A program made the translations under genes and the position numbers. DNA of 64,000 nt. Origin: Azorinus chamasolen. Its lineage: Eukaryota > Mollusca > Bivalvia > Cardiida > Solecurtidae. Shown in pieces: positions 1-10,905 of the stretch; the stretch's first letter is position 1; the number at the start of each line of letters is the position of its first letter. The stretch is from contig OY755241.1 in NCBI GenBank assembly GCA_963576725.1, positions 72,676,799 through 72,740,798 on the forward strand, given 5' to 3'. The notes under the pieces were generated by a model, which was not told the origin of the DNA, searched no databases, and saw only the letters and a program-made list of their open reading frames with translations.

Positions 1-38
1 ATTGTCATACTTACGTTTGTTGATCAAATTGCAAGCGT

Positions 39-85
39 CAAATGACGTCAGTCGATGACGTCATCGGATGATGTCACGCACACAA
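39..85. promoter_or_regulatory. Cluster of CRE-like palindromes
   Basis: Two perfect TGACGTCA octamers lie at 43-50 and 56-63, followed by a degenerate copy near 68. TGACGTCA is the full CREB/ATF site. Three sites in under 40 bp is denser than expected in AT-rich DNA, but there is no recognisable promoter or gene beside it and the left flank lies outside the window. Function is a guess. Confidence 0.3.
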
Positions 86-548
86 TTTAATAAGCGCTCA
101 CTAATCTAGATGTTCCGTGCCTATGGTAGCGGGAGACAGTATTTTTCTGACAGTAATTTTTTTCCCGCTGGGCTTGACAGTATTTCTATGTCACTGTGGC
201 CTATGGGAAATTAACATTGTAAATGAAATTGAGGTATAATAATAAGTTTTATGGCATTATTGAAAATAAGCTTTCATTGTAGGAACTTCCTCCGTAAATA
301 AAATGTGTCATTGTCAGATACTAATGATGATTAGTCCGTCTCTTAAGGTGCACGAACACAATAGCTAGGGATGCCATTATATGGACATTGTATGTTAACA
401 CATCGTATATAATTATGCAATATATTAATTTTGTCTGGTCTACTAACTTGTGAAGGTTGGCCTATTTGTTTTTAGTTTTTATTTGGGTATTGGTGCGATT
501 TTACATACATGTAGTACTGATGTACTGATGTTGCTTTGTCACGCCTTT
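86..548. other. AT-rich DNA, nothing recognised
   Basis: No coding similarity, tandem repeat or palindrome was recognised in this stretch. Confidence 0.5.
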
Positions 549-616
549 GCAAACAGAGTAGACCCAGACTAGGCTTTTACTGTAGGAGCCGTCTGATCAT
601 AGCCGGCTCTGTTTGC
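549..616 (+). repeat. 68-nt palindrome, family B
   Basis: Outer arms GCAAACAGAG and CTCTGTTTGC are complementary; the left inner arm has diverged but the right arm keeps GGAGCCGTCTGATCA. The right flank (ATAATATAGATGTAATTC) matches the region after other family B hairpins, so this is probably the remains of a family B MITE whose TTAA ends have decayed. Confidence 0.7.
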
Positions 617-1386
617 TTTTGGAATAATATAGATGTAATTCTTTCAGTCCTGGTCAACGTTCCATGCACTCATTCACCAGTATAAAAACTAAACTAATTA
701 ATATCACGGAAACCACTATTTCATAAAATGAATCACCATGTATTGTTTTCAATTATTTGTCAATTTGCAATCAGCTATTATCAAATTATTTCGAGGTTAT
801 GTGAACTAAAAGAACTTTTCGTTTGATGTACGTTACGTCGAGCATGGTATGTAATTAAAAGCATGGAATCGATGATTATAAAATCATATTATTTAGAAGG
901 AATTATTGGGGATTGATCTAACCCGTTGCTGTATGTAAGGTTTGTACATTAGCTTAGAACATCGACTTCAGCATGTTTTAACGTAACCGACATGTACGAA
1001 AAGAAAACACAGTAAGACTGTAGTTTGATAGCTCTATTTTATTACATTGATTGTTACAATACAACTTAGGTAGCGTTGACAATCGAGACAATCATGCTTA
1101 GTGAATTTAATACAAATGTTTCTAGTTCTAGAATTGACACTCATTCACATTGTTTAAAGTCACATGGTTCATTTAAAACAGTTCATAAATGACTCTACAA
1201 GCACATGTGCCAAAAGCGAAACTTGTATTGACATTATGCTGGTGTCTGACAGTGACGAAATATCTCATGTGTATTTAATACTTCATTTAGTGACAATAGT
1301 CTACTAAAGTTTATTTTGGATTTCATCTATTTCAGGTCTATGCAGAACTATTGCAATATTATGAATATCACATACGTAATACTTGT
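617..1386. other. AT-rich DNA, nothing recognised
   Basis: No gene, tandem array or complete transposon end was recognised. The first 100 bases may be the decayed long arm of the preceding family B element. Confidence 0.4.
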
Positions 1387-1633
1387 TTATCCCTTTCCCT
1401 GATGAATAGTCATGAAGGAAACAATGACGTCATGAACATTAATAAGTTTGTTTTTGTATAATGGCATATGAACACATGACATGTTTGGCACAGGCAGAAG
1501 CTGTAGAATCAGATCTATATCACACGATAAGCAAACAGAGCAGACCCTGATCAGACGGCTCCTATGGGAGCCGTCGGATCTGGGTCTACTCTGTTTGCAG
1601 TTGCATCAAAATGCGCTCACATAGGGGAATGAT
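1387..1633 (-). mobile_element. Family B-type MITE, reverse orientation
   Basis: The left end reads TTATCCCTTTCCCTGATGAAT and the right end decays from a matching inverted end (ATAGGGGAATGAT). The 68-nt hairpin is at 1531-1598: GCAAACAGAGCAGACCCTG pairs with the complementary right arm ending CTCTGTTTGC, with apex GGCTCCTATGGGAGCC. In this copy the left arm has CCCTGATC and the right CATCT-type, the mirror of forward copies, consistent with reverse orientation. A TGACGTCA lies at 1425-1432. No coding capacity. Confidence 0.65.
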
Positions 1634-1862
1634 AGATTTACAGAGGTAATACTGTTTATCATAAATCCACTGTTCCGTTTTATAAACTATAGTCACATGT
1701 ACATGTAACCTCAACTTCTATATTTTTGTAAAACATAAAAATACTAAAATAGCATCAGAGACTCGCAAGACAACACTGGTCTATTGAACATTTAAGGTAA
1801 ATCTACAAACAAATAACCATTAATTAACACTTTCAACCCGGGACATGCATGCTCTATCATTT

Positions 1863-1930
1863 GCAAACTGTGTAGACCCAAATCAGAGGGATCCTAAAGC
1901 AGCCCTCTGGTCAGGTTCTGCACTGTTTGT
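1863..1930 (+). repeat. 68-nt palindrome, family H
   Basis: Left arm GCAAACTGTGTAGACCC pairs imperfectly with a right arm ending CTGCACTGTTTGT; inner stem CAGAGGG/CCCTCTG. It shares length and register with family B hairpins but has its own inner stem. TTAA occurs upstream (about 1820) but no clear matching end was found. Confidence 0.6.
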
Positions 1931-2035
1931 CATTCAATATCCTCTATCAAGTTAGACCCTTTCATAATGAGTGGATTCTATATTTAAACACTGCTGGACT
2001 GTTCCACTTTTGTAATTCCAGGTTGATGGGGTTCA

Positions 2036-2160
2036 TTAACCTTTAAAATGCTATTGGCCGATGGGTGAATACCTATGCAATCAGTTTGGATCCAGATGAG
2101 ACGCCGAGTAACTCGGCGTCTCATCAGGATCCAAACTGTTTGACACCCTGATAGCAATTT
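2036..2160 (+). mobile_element. Family G MITE, right end undefined
   Basis: TTAACCTTTAAAATGC at 2036 is followed about 41 bp later by a hairpin at 2077-2142. Its stem is CAGTTTGGATCC-AGATGAGACGCCGAG against the complementary arm, with apex GCCGAGTAACTCGGC. Left CCAGATGAG faces right CTCATCAGG, the same single internal mismatch seen in families A and B. The far end is not clear. Confidence 0.6.
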
Positions 2161-2252
2161 GGTACACAGATTGGTTACGGCTTGACTTTTTTAAAAAAAA
2201 TGAAGCAATCTGTAAAATTAATTTGCTCAGCAGTCTAAATGTGTAAAACAGA

Positions 2253-2546
2253 TACAGTATAACCTCTCTTAACCGGAATTCTACAGTATAACAGATACAG
2301 TATAACCTCTCTTAACCGGAATTCTACAGTATAACAGATACAGTATAACCTCTCTTAACCGGAATTCTACTAGATAAGAATTTAGAAACTTTTAGGCAGG
2401 TGGCTGCTTAATGCAGGGTGAAAGTCATGCAGAAAGCTCCTCTAGGAGCTTTCTGCACGACTTTCACCCTGCATTAAGCTGCCACCTGTCTCCAAGACCG
2501 ATATTCATACTAAATTTAACGGCCGGTTAAGAGAGGTTTTACTATA
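2253..2546 (+). mobile_element. Family D MITE with triplicated left end
   Basis: Inverted ends: left TACAGTATAACCTCTCTTAA and, at the right, the complement of CCGGTTAAGAGAGGTTTTAC. The left end is present three times in tandem with an exact 43-bp period (repeat starts 2249, 2292, 2335). The 92-nt hairpin at 2397-2488 runs from CAGGTGGCTGCTTAATGC to its near-perfect complement, with apex AAGCTCCTCTAGGAGCTT. Ends beginning TACAGTAnAACC are typical of pogo-like Tc1/mariner MITEs. Non-coding. Confidence 0.8.
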
Positions 2547-2762
2547 CTCATAGGGCGCTGTAGCTCAATCAGTATACGTAATTTGTTTAAATACATTTAC
2601 TTGTGATCAGGCAGTAATGCCATTGTACCGGAAAGTGAATTTTGATATGGATCGCGCTAATGAATCTGAACATTTCCGTTTCGCTTGAACAGCAGGGTCT
2701 ACAGAGATATAAGACATAGGTTGTCGCTAAATAACTTACGCTACATTCTTTATAACACTCTG

Positions 2763-2983
2763 ATAACCATTTACCTGATATAAACAATTGTTCATGTATT
2801 TGCAAACAGAGAAGATCCTGATCAGACGGTTCCTATAGGAGACGTCTACTCAGGGTCTACTATGTTTGCTTTTGACATGATATAGATCTGCTTATTCAGA
2901 TTTGTCAAAGCAAAAGCATTCTTTGACAATAATTTACAGAATTATAAATTTTTAGCTAATATATATTCATGAGGTAATGATTT
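2763..2983 (+). mobile_element. Family B MITE
   Basis: Degenerate left end TAACCATTTACCTGATATAA, 39 bp before a 68-nt hairpin at 2802-2869 (GCAAACAGAGAAGATCCTG ... CTACTATGTTTGC, apex GGTTCCTATAGGAGAC). The long arm contains ACATGATATAGATCTG, shared with other B copies, and ends ATTCATGAGGTAATGAT. Confidence 0.65.
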
Positions 2984-3027
2984 CTAACATCAATAATGAA
3001 CAAGGCAAGGATTGACTGATACATAGT

Positions 3028-3210
3028 CTGTCAGGGCGCTGTGAGACCTAACTCACAATGTCTGTCAGAGCGCAGTGAGACCTACAGAGAGGGCGCAGTG
3101 AGACCTAACTCTCTGTCAGGGTGCAGTGAGACCTAACTCACATTGCCTGTCAGGGCGCAGTGAGACCTAACTCACACTTTCTGTCAGGGCGCAGAGAGAC
3201 CTTACCCAGT
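3028..3210. repeat. 34-bp tandem repeat, about 5-6 units
   Basis: Unit CTGTCAGGGCGCAGTGAGAC followed by CTAACTCACA, repeating at 34 bp (starts 3028, 3062) with one irregular truncated unit near 3090. Non-coding minisatellite. Confidence 0.85.
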
Positions 3211-3449
3211 CATCCTAAGGAGCGCAGCACATCGGTTGACAAGGGGTTGGTCTAATCATGTCATTGTTAGCTCATATGTCATTCACCTAATGAATATTCA
3301 TGTAATAGAATAACTATACCATATATCTCTATTACTAGCTGCGTTTTATACAGGGACATGAATACGCGATTTGTTTATCTTGAGAGAACCGGTAGAATCA
3401 GATCTGTGTAATTATATACTTCCTGAGCCTGGTCTACTCTGTAGAGGAG

Positions 3450-3676
3450 CTAACCCATTCCCACATACTGACGCCGTTTGACACTTCTGTAAAAGTCACT
3501 TTGTGAAACCATTGTGATAAATACAGCATTTGCTCCACAGGAGCAAATGCTCTATTTATCACAATGGTTTCAAAATTATACAATTCTGAATGTTTCCTTT
3601 TCTCTAGTAAATTCTCCTTTTTGGTAGATTTAATCAAAGCGGTTGGATCTAAAATAGCTTATGCGGAATAGGTTAA
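3450..3676 (+). mobile_element. Family C MITE
   Basis: Left end (C)TAACCCATTCCCACATACTG, right end GCGGAATAGGTTAA; TTAA is intact at the right, mutated to CTAA at the left. Hairpin 3505-3571: GAAACCATTGTGATAAATA against its complement, apex TTGCTCCACAGGAGCAA. The long arm carries the family signature CTCCTTTTTGGTAGATT. It directly abuts a truncated family B right arm (3385-3445). Confidence 0.85.
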
Positions 3677-3799
3677 CAGGCGCCTGAATAGGCAATGCTC
3701 ATGTAATTATATAAATGATATTTATACAGCTCACATCAATGTTTTTGTACACAACTAATGTTATAAACTCCCTGAAGATAAATCGAACCTGATTAATAT

Positions 3800-3975
3800 A
3801 CAGAGGTCCAGATAAGATGCGTAAATTGAAACATGCAAAATGTTTTCTCCTTTATTTCTCCATCAAACCTTATACTGTGAACACTCTTTAGAATCGTGTT
3901 GAAGAGAAATGACGATTTTAGTATTTGGGTACGCACCTTTATCTGTAGCTCTGTCAGATATATTAAACATATAAC
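3800..3975 (+). repeat. Family I inverted-repeat fragment
   Basis: Contains TTTATTTCTCCATCAAACC then TGTGAACACTCTTTAGAATC, one arm of the family I hairpin seen nearly perfect at 48904-48995. The second arm is missing. The flank GTACGCACCTTTATCTGTAG recurs near 24115 in the opposite orientation. Confidence 0.55.
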
Positions 3976-4531
3976 GCGACTGTTTAGCTAGGTGCCTCGT
4001 AGACAAGGATGTAGTTGCGACAGGAATTGTTCTTTGGAGAGTATGCGATGACACAAACAATTTCTCTCTTCGACTCACACCACACCGTTTCGAATTGATA
4101 ATAATTAAATGCTAGAATATTTCGATTTAATGATACATGTACCAGTAAATATACCTGCAGTTATTCTTGATAAACGTTTTGGTTCAGTTCCACAATTGAA
4201 AATATGTTATATTTCAGTCATTACAAATCTCAGGAGAATCATCTATGTGCATATACAGGTGGTGATTCGACTTGTCAAACTTCATCTAAGGGCAAAGCAA
4301 GAGCTGATTTCACATTGCTACTTTCCTTTCGAAGGATAACTTACTTTCAGAATATATCTATCAATACCCCATCTTAGTGCACATACAAGCGTTGATTTGA
4401 TTTATCAAACCCGTGTAGGTACATGTGCTATCGTTGATTCGCCTAATCGGAGTAAACTCTTGCTTATGTAGTATCTTAGACATCTGTAAAAGAACACATG
4501 AAAAAGTAGTAAAGTCAAGCAAATACCAATT

Positions 4532-4731
4532 TACAGTAGAACCCCTCTTAAACGACCACTCAGTGAATGAACATTGGTGTGTGTAATAGCAGGTGGCTAC
4601 TTAATTCAAGACGAAAATAATGCAGAAACCTCATGTAGGAGCTTTCGGCATACCTTTCATCCTGCATTAAGCAACCACAAGACCAATAATAATACCTCTT
4701 TTCGGCAGTCGCACAAGAGGAGTTTACTGTA
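4532..4731 (+). mobile_element. Family D MITE, diverged
   Basis: Ends TACAGTAGAACCCCTCTTAA and AGAGGAGTTTACTGTA form imperfect inverted repeats. The hairpin (4590-4678) has arms AGGTGGCTACTTAATTC and CCTGCATTAAGCAACCAC; the middle is eroded (ACCTCATGTAGGAGC). Confidence 0.75.
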
Positions 4732-5098
4732 GGTGCATTTCAATTGCGTCGAGAGTAATGCACAATAGCTGAGAACAAGTGATCAAGGCAGTTCTATCTG
4801 TCTGTTTAACAACCGCTTAATGGCGTCGAATGGCAACTTTAATAGCATAAGATTTCACACGAGACACATACCGCGTAAATTACACAGCTGTAAAACAGAG
4901 ACTTAACTAGACTGTCTACTCGTAGTTCCACCCATGGCTCCCGTTGTGTTGTCTCTATTAGGCATCAGAGGGACTGGTCCGTCGACAAAACAGTCAATAC
5001 TGCGATGGAGACAATCCAGTAAAGAAGCAATGATAGTTATTCAGAAACGTAACTCTTGTAGTAGATAACCATAAAAATGTACAATAGCTCACACGTGT

Positions 5099-5330
5099 TT
5101 AACTCTTTCGGCGCCAAATTTCTAATTGTCGTCTGCAAACCAATTTTGTTAAATTATTTGGTGAAATTAGAAACTGATATAAATGAAAACAAATTTCAAA
5201 GGAGCAAAGCACAGGTATAAACATACAGTTTGAGACAAAAAGTGAAGTCCCTGATCAGACGCTGCCTTGAAAAGGTGGCGTCTGACCCGGGACTGTACTA
5301 TTCACGCGACACTGGCGGTGGAACGGTTAG
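5099..5330 (-). mobile_element. Family F MITE
   Basis: Left end TTAACTCTTTCGGCGCCAAA; right end CACTGGCGGTGGAACGGTTAG. The hairpin lies near the right end (about 5234-5304) with stem CAGACGCTGCC/GGTGGCGTCTG around a TTGAAAA loop. Most of the sequence matches the copy at 9364-9615. Confidence 0.8.
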
Positions 5331-5458
5331 TGTAACAGGGTATAGAGCAGTGATAGCAATTACCGTATGCATTTCAAAGTAGGCCACTAATGTTTCGTTT
5401 GCGCATGCGATACGTCAACAATGCCATTCAGGAAAAAAGGTTCGTTGACAGTGCATTA

Positions 5459-5790
5459 TGCCTGGCGTCCACTACAGCGCCGAAGCCTTCCCGAAGGGTT
5501 GCAGAATGAATTATGCTAGATTCGGGAACCATTCGGGATCAAATTTTTATTCGGGGTCATTCGGCATGCATTCGGGAAGTATTCGGGAAGTGGCTTACGA
5601 AGCGTTGCGGAATAGACGCCGAAGCGATGCAGAACCATGCCGAAACCTTGAGAATTATCTCCCGAATGCTTCCCGAATGGTTTCCGATCATGCGGAAAGG
5701 TTGCGGAAAGGTTGCGGAACCATTGCAGAACATGCCGAAGGGATGCCGAATCGTTGCAGAAATAAGGCCGAAGGGTTGCCGAATTGAGAG
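5459..5790 (+). repeat. 11-bp phased degenerate repeat, left block
   Basis: The block can be cut into successive 11-mers almost without a slip (for example CATTCGGGAAG, TATTCGGGAAG, later CTTCCCGAATG, TGCGGAAAGGT twice). The core is TTCGGGAA or its complement TTCCCGAA, in both orientations. It begins GGCGTCCACTACAGCGCCGA, which is inverted at the far end of the right block (near 7846-7866). Open reading frames here are a by-product of the GC-rich repeat. Confidence 0.8.
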
Positions 5791-7403
5791 TCTGGGTATA
5801 TAACGATGTCGTATTTTGGTGTTTTGGAGTGGAAAAGATGTCTCGTTGGAGTGGAAAAGATGCTTTCCCCTATATCTAGACTAGATTCATTCAGATGGAG
5901 CGGGGTAACCTAGGGCTCTAAACACCTAATGGGTAGTGGGTCAAAGTACATGGCACCATTATCATGTAATAAATACTGACAGTTCCTTTACGTCCAGATG
6001 AGAAATCTTAAGCTTGCTTTATATTAATACCCTTTTTTGAACTGTACGTATTACCTTATCCTCCCCTCCATGCACGGTTCTCAATATATGTGACTGGGGA
6101 TTGCTTAAAAACCTCTCATACTTAATTGAGAAAGATTCATTTTCTATGTCAGTTCTTAATGACTATTACTCATGTATGTCTTATTCCCATTTCATATTTT
6201 AATTTGCATCTACAGATAGTTCTTAAACTTCTATAGTACAAGTATAGATCCACTTACACATATCCATACTATATGCAGTAGCCTTATACTACAAAGTAAG
6301 TAAGTGTGTACATGAGAATTAATGTAAATAAATAATGACATATATCTATTATAGCTATAGATGTGTTGCAAAATAACAAACTCTATGGATCCTGTTTGGG
6401 TAGGTCAAACACGAGCCCCTTTTTCAGAATCTCCAATTTGCAAAAGACAAATACACTGTTTGCAAGTACACTACTTTGTAAAGGATACACATATATTTAT
6501 ATATTAATACAAACTCTGAAGACCCTGTTTTAGGTGGGGCTCAAATACACTCTTAGCAAGTACATGGGAAGAGCACACATACACGTACGCACACACATAC
6601 ATCTACATATAAATGCTCCCCTCTCATGTGTTTTATTTCGTTTTCGTAAAAAAACCAATTACGTGTATAAGGGATTGATTATATACATGCTATTTTAAGC
6701 TATTTATAATAGGTAGCAAAACTTAGATATGTTATATCTTTATACATGCATTTTGTCCATAGGTATTTAGTAATAGAGTGACTGTGTTTTGTTAAGAATC
6801 TATTGTTTTAGTCGGTAAATAACTTCTAGCTCATGTTAAATAAGATGTTTTGTAACTTCCAACTATAACGTTTCTTGTATATTGTATTTTATATCTCGAA
6901 ATCCTATCGATAATATGACGGCCGTTCTTTTTCAAATACATGTATACATGTATATAAGTTTTGCTGACATCAGCGTCTTCTGAGACTATTCAGGCGCCAG
7001 TTTTACGAACATTCTTAAGTAATAACTTAGCTAAGCCTGTTACTTAAAAATTAGACCAGAGCATACTTTTTTTTATGAATCAGTGTTTATTTTGTAAAAC
7101 ACAAATTGTAAGACATTTGCTTAATTGTCATTTAAGAATACATATTGTATTTGATAATAACTGAGGGTGATCTAAATCAAAAACAATATTTAAGAATTTG
7201 TAACAGACATAAGAATTTTACCAAATTCATTTTAAGTTTAATTAGATATTTTATGCACAAACTGTTATTTTCTGTTTAAAAAATATAACAAAATGTCTGT
7301 AAGGATTCTGCTTAGATAAAAGTATTTCACTTATCTTCTCTATATGTAAGTGTAATACCCCTAATAAGTTAAGCCTGATATTAAGTATATGAATCGTTCA
7401 TAA
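5791..7403. other. Unremarkable DNA between the two 11-bp blocks
   Basis: AT-rich. No coding similarity was recognised. If the two repeat blocks are arms of one foldback-type element, this would be its interior, but it shows no transposase remnant. Confidence 0.4.
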
Positions 7404-7868
7404 TACATTCGGCATGTCTTCCGCGTGGGTTCGGGAACCCTTCCGCGTCTTCGGGAAGCATACGGGAAGCCTTCGGGAAGCATTCTGCATCGATTCGGCA
7501 TCATTCTGGAACCGCTCGGGATGGATAGGAGATCCCGAAGCCTTGCAGAATGACCCCGAATCTACCCCGAAGCCATCCCGAAGGGTTCCCGAACGTCCCG
7601 AAGGGTTCCAGAAGGGTTCAAGAAGGTCCCGAAGCCTTCCCGAATAAAAGATTCGGCGTCCAAATTTTAAAACTTTTAAAACTTTGATGCCGAATCTTTT
7701 TCGATCCCGATCAGTCCCCGAATCACGCAGAAGGGTTCCCGAAGGGTTCAGGAATGACGCGGAAGGGTTCCCGAACATCCCGAAGGCATGCCGAATCATC
7801 CAGAATCTGCGATATCCACATTCGGGAACCCTTCGGGAACCATTCGGCGTCCTAGTGGACGCCTGGTC
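7404..7868 (-). repeat. 11-bp phased degenerate repeat, right block
   Basis: Same 11-bp lattice as at 5459-5790: TTCGGGAA-type units to about 7530, CCCGAAGG-type units to about 7800, then TTCGGGAA units again. A short interior palindrome around 7640-7690 contains AAAACTTTTAAAACTTT. The end TTCGGCGTCCTAGTGGACGCC is complementary to the start of the left block. Confidence 0.8.
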
Positions 7869-8292
7869 TTACGTATTCCCATACATTTGGTTATAGGGTC
7901 AATGCACCTAGTGAAAGATGGAAGTCCAAATCGCTTTCTTGAAGCTTCATCGCGTTTTACGATGAATGGATGCATTTAGGGTTACGGCATCGCCACACTA
8001 AGTAGTGATATGAACTCGATGACATACGTATGAAAGATAAACGAGGCTGTGAACGACGGATAACAATGCATATTATATCAGAAATATTAGTTCGGAAGAG
8101 TAATTACCCCATACAATATACTTCTTGATACTATGCCACGTGGTAATAATACTAATCTTTTAAAAAAACATCCTATCATTTTTAAAGAAAACCATGTATG
8201 GTTGTTATAAACGTACATGTAGTCTAGATTTGCCTTTGAAAATACATGTTGCTATGAAATGATGTGTACAATTAGAATATCTTCGTCTGTGT

Positions 8293-8791
8293 TTAACCCT
8301 TTACTCCATAGATACACCTTTCTGTGCCTTTGCCAGTGAAAATACCAAGACCAGGCAGCTCATACGGGAGTTGTCTGTTCAGGGTCTGCTCTGTTTGTTT
8401 TATAAATGATATAGATATGACTACAGTTTCTGTTATGGCCCAAACATTCCCGTGGTAGAAAAGGTAGTAAGGTCAAGCAGGAAAAGCCACATACAAGGCG
8501 CAACCATTACCAAATCACCGATAGAAAATAAGTGAGACGCACACATACAAACACACGCGCACACGCGTGCACGCACGCACACGGGAGATGAAAATTTCAA
8601 ACAGCAACAAACATACAAGTACATAGATACAAAGGTACAAGACAAACAAAAATATAAGGGTGACAAAGGGAGTACCGCCTTAGAACGGTCAGTGGCAAAA
8701 TCGCCACCTGGGGGCCGTTTAGAAATTTAGATTAATTAATACCTTTGATATCGTTATTTCTTACATACATATTCATGAAATAAAGGGTTAA
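8293..8791 (+). mobile_element. Family B MITE interrupted by another repeat
   Basis: Left end TTAACCCTTTACTCCATAGA; right end ATTCATGAAATAAAGGGTTAA, so both TTAA sites are intact. The hairpin (about 8330-8398, arms eroded on the left, CTGCTCTGTTTG kept on the right) is 37-38 bp from the left end. The long arm is split by a separate repeat at about 8450-8705. Confidence 0.8.
8450..8705 (+). repeat. Dispersed repeat ending ACCGCCTT...GGTCAGTG
   Basis: Contains a CACACGCGCACACGCG-type low-complexity tract, then AGTACCGCCTTAGAACGGTC and GGCAAAATCGCCACCTGGGGG. The last part matches 62925-62965 closely, so it is a dispersed repeat nested in the family B element. Its class is unknown. Confidence 0.6.
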
Positions 8792-8857
8792 ATTATAACT
8801 CAAAACACACCATGTTAATTAATTACATTTATTGCTTGATGCTATTATTGGTAAACA

Positions 8858-8995
8858 GTAAGCAGAGGTCAGAATAAAATTCGTATATGAAAACAATTTC
8901 ACGAATAACGTCTTTATTTCTTCACCAAACTATGTTCGAGACGATTCGAAAAGTGGTCACAACATAGGTTGTGATGGGGAAATTATGATTTGTTC
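8858..8995 (+). repeat. Family I inverted repeat
   Basis: TTTATTTCTTCACCAAACTATG and GTGGTCACAACATAGGTTGTG form an eroded hairpin of the same family as 48904-48995. The left flank includes AGCAGAGGTCAGAATAAAAT, similar to the flank of the 3800-3975 copy. Confidence 0.55.
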
Positions 8996-9204
8996 TTCGT
9001 GAGATCACTTTTCTTAATTGCCAAGAAATAACAACAGTAACTGATACATATCGGTCTAATGAAGAAACGTTCTGTGAATAAACCGAAAATAAGACTACAC
9101 TGTATCATACATTAAAGGTATGTTGCAGGTAAGAATTCACCTGATACGTTTATTGTTAGCATAACATGTATGTGGTCAGTTGACATCAAAAACTAAAGAC
9201 GGTA

Positions 9205-9290
9205 CAGACGAACTTCGATATCTCGAACGTCAAGGGACCATACAGCTTATTTCGAGATAATAGATGTTCGAGTCATCCGATTTCTAATCT
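9205..9290. repeat. Possible pogo-like MITE fragment
   Basis: TACAGACGAACTTCGATATC followed by TCGAACGTC resembles the ACTTCGATTATTCGAAC end of the element at 39166. An opposing TTCGAGATAATAGATGTTCG lies at about 9255. Short and decayed. Confidence 0.35.
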
Positions 9291-9363
9291 GAACACTTTC
9301 ACATCTTAATGTACAAACTAATGTAGTTGTAAAGTAATACTGAAAGATCCTGTTCAATCTGCT

Positions 9364-9615
9364 TTAACCCTTTCGGCGCCAAATTTCTAATTGTCGTCTG
9401 CAATATAATGTTTGTTAAATCATTCAGTACAATAAGGAAATGAGATAAATATGTGTAAATTTCAAAGTAATAAAGCACAAAATTAATATAGAAATAGAGA
9501 TTGGGACAAACAGCGAAGCGCCTGATCAGACGCTGCCTTGAAAAGGTGGCGTCTGACCTGGGACTGCACTATTTGTCATGGTGCATTTATGCGACATTGG
9601 CGATGAAAGGGTTAA
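9364..9615 (-). mobile_element. Family F MITE, complete
   Basis: TTAACCCTTTCGGCGCCAAA at the left and GGCGATGAAAGGGTTAA at the right give intact TTAA flanks. The 73-nt hairpin is at 9505-9577: GACAAACAGCGAAG ... CTATTTGTC, inner stem CAGACGCTGCC/GGTGGCGTCTG, 38 bp from the right end. Non-autonomous, TTAA-bounded, piggyBac-like by ends only. Confidence 0.85.
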
Positions 9616-9754
9616 GCTGTCTCATGTGTTTCTAGATATGCATAGTGATACATTTAGAATAATTCTGTATTGTACATGTTAGGAGGACCGAACTGTTTAC
9701 ACCGAGTTATGTACTCCAGAGCTATAGATAAATGTGTGTATTTAAATACAAAAA

Positions 9755-9870
9755 TTGTCATATTCTCTATCAAACCATATGTTGTGACTACATTGTATAC
9801 GAATCTAAAGTGTGTTGGCACAACAAAGGGTTTCGAGGGGTAATAAAGAAGTTATTATTAAAGATGTTGT
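9755..9870 (+). repeat. Family I inverted repeat, decayed
   Basis: ATCAAACCATATGTTGTGAC and GGCACAACAAAGGGTTTCG are the two arms. The right flank AATAAAGAAGTTATTATTAAAG matches the flank after the copies at 24235 and 51725. Confidence 0.6.
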
Positions 9871-10730
9871 AACTTACATATCGTATATATTTCCGATGGA
9901 ACAGAAATACATTGCGCAATAACTTTTTGAACAACGAAATGTTCCAATGACAATGATAATTATGACGTTTCAGATACATCGTCACCGTTCTGTAGGAGGG
10001 ATAGCCTGAAACTGATTACAACAACGGAATGGCGAACGTACGTACCACCATTTTGTTTTATCAATAGGCAATGCGGGATGCACCTCTGGGTTTCATTCAC
10101 AGTCGTATCTTTATATCTCTATAAGTAGATTAAAAAAGCTATGTGTAAATATCTTTAAACTAGACACTTAGCATTAAGTGGCGTGTTTCTGAGATATAAG
10201 TATGAATAAATATATTTAAATAACGTGTTGTTCAGTACAAAACATTATTTAAAATAGTAATTGTGAATAACTGTGATATATGTACCGATGGTTTTGTACG
10301 ACGACAAAGAATGCACACCAAAGCTATGAAAAACATTGAACGCTGTTCCTCAAACAACAGATTAGCTAAAAACCATATGTGATGGTTGTCGTCTAAAACA
10401 TAAATTGTCAAGTCAAGTGTTGAATAATTTTTGAGTGATATTGGCAAGGAGATTGCAGATAATCCCACGTTTTTTTCATGACGGTTTTCCTTAACAAGTA
10501 CAATCCATACGTATCAAAATCGCAAACGTCGTCTAGGGAATTTTCATTCATTAACAGCTGTTCACAAAACACATGGTCTCTACTACAAGGTACACGAGCT
10601 CGTCTAATCAAAGAGTCGTTTTGAGACGACATGCTACTTTTATAATGGATACAATCTTACTTTCGCATGGCACTACGACCTGTCGGTCAGAAAACGATCC
10701 ACAATTCACAGGCTGCACATTTTTTGCTCC
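9871..10730. other. No feature recognised
   Basis: Short chance reading frames only; no homology, array or transposon end was identified. Confidence 0.4.
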
Positions 10731-10731
10731 A

Positions 10732-10905
10732 TTTAACCTTTTCAGCGCTGATGATTCAGAATTGTCTCGAGTAGCCTGTCAGTATTACCTTACCTTGCTA
10801 GATGACAAGCAATATAGTCTCTGATCATAAGTTTCCTCTAGGTTCCATCAAATCTGGGTCTACAATGTTTACAAATGTCCGTGAATGCGTGTCCCACATC
10901 CCAGG
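10732..10905 (+). mobile_element. Decayed family H-type MITE
   Basis: TTAACCTTTTCAGCGCTGATG marks a possible left end. An eroded hairpin at about 10811-10875 has TTTCCTCTAGGTTCC at its apex and GGGTCTACAATGTTTAC as right arm. The flank GTGAATGCGTGTCCC resembles GTGCATGCGTGTCACG at 48022-48037. Confidence 0.45.

Noticed and set aside
2550..2580. A possible tRNA at GGGCGCTGTAGCTCAATCAG
   Set aside because: Only an A-box-like sequence is present; there is no B box or closing acceptor stem.
5458..5803. Overlapping open frames of about 100 codons
   Set aside because: They arise because an 11-bp GC-rich repeat lacks stop triplets; no protein-like features.
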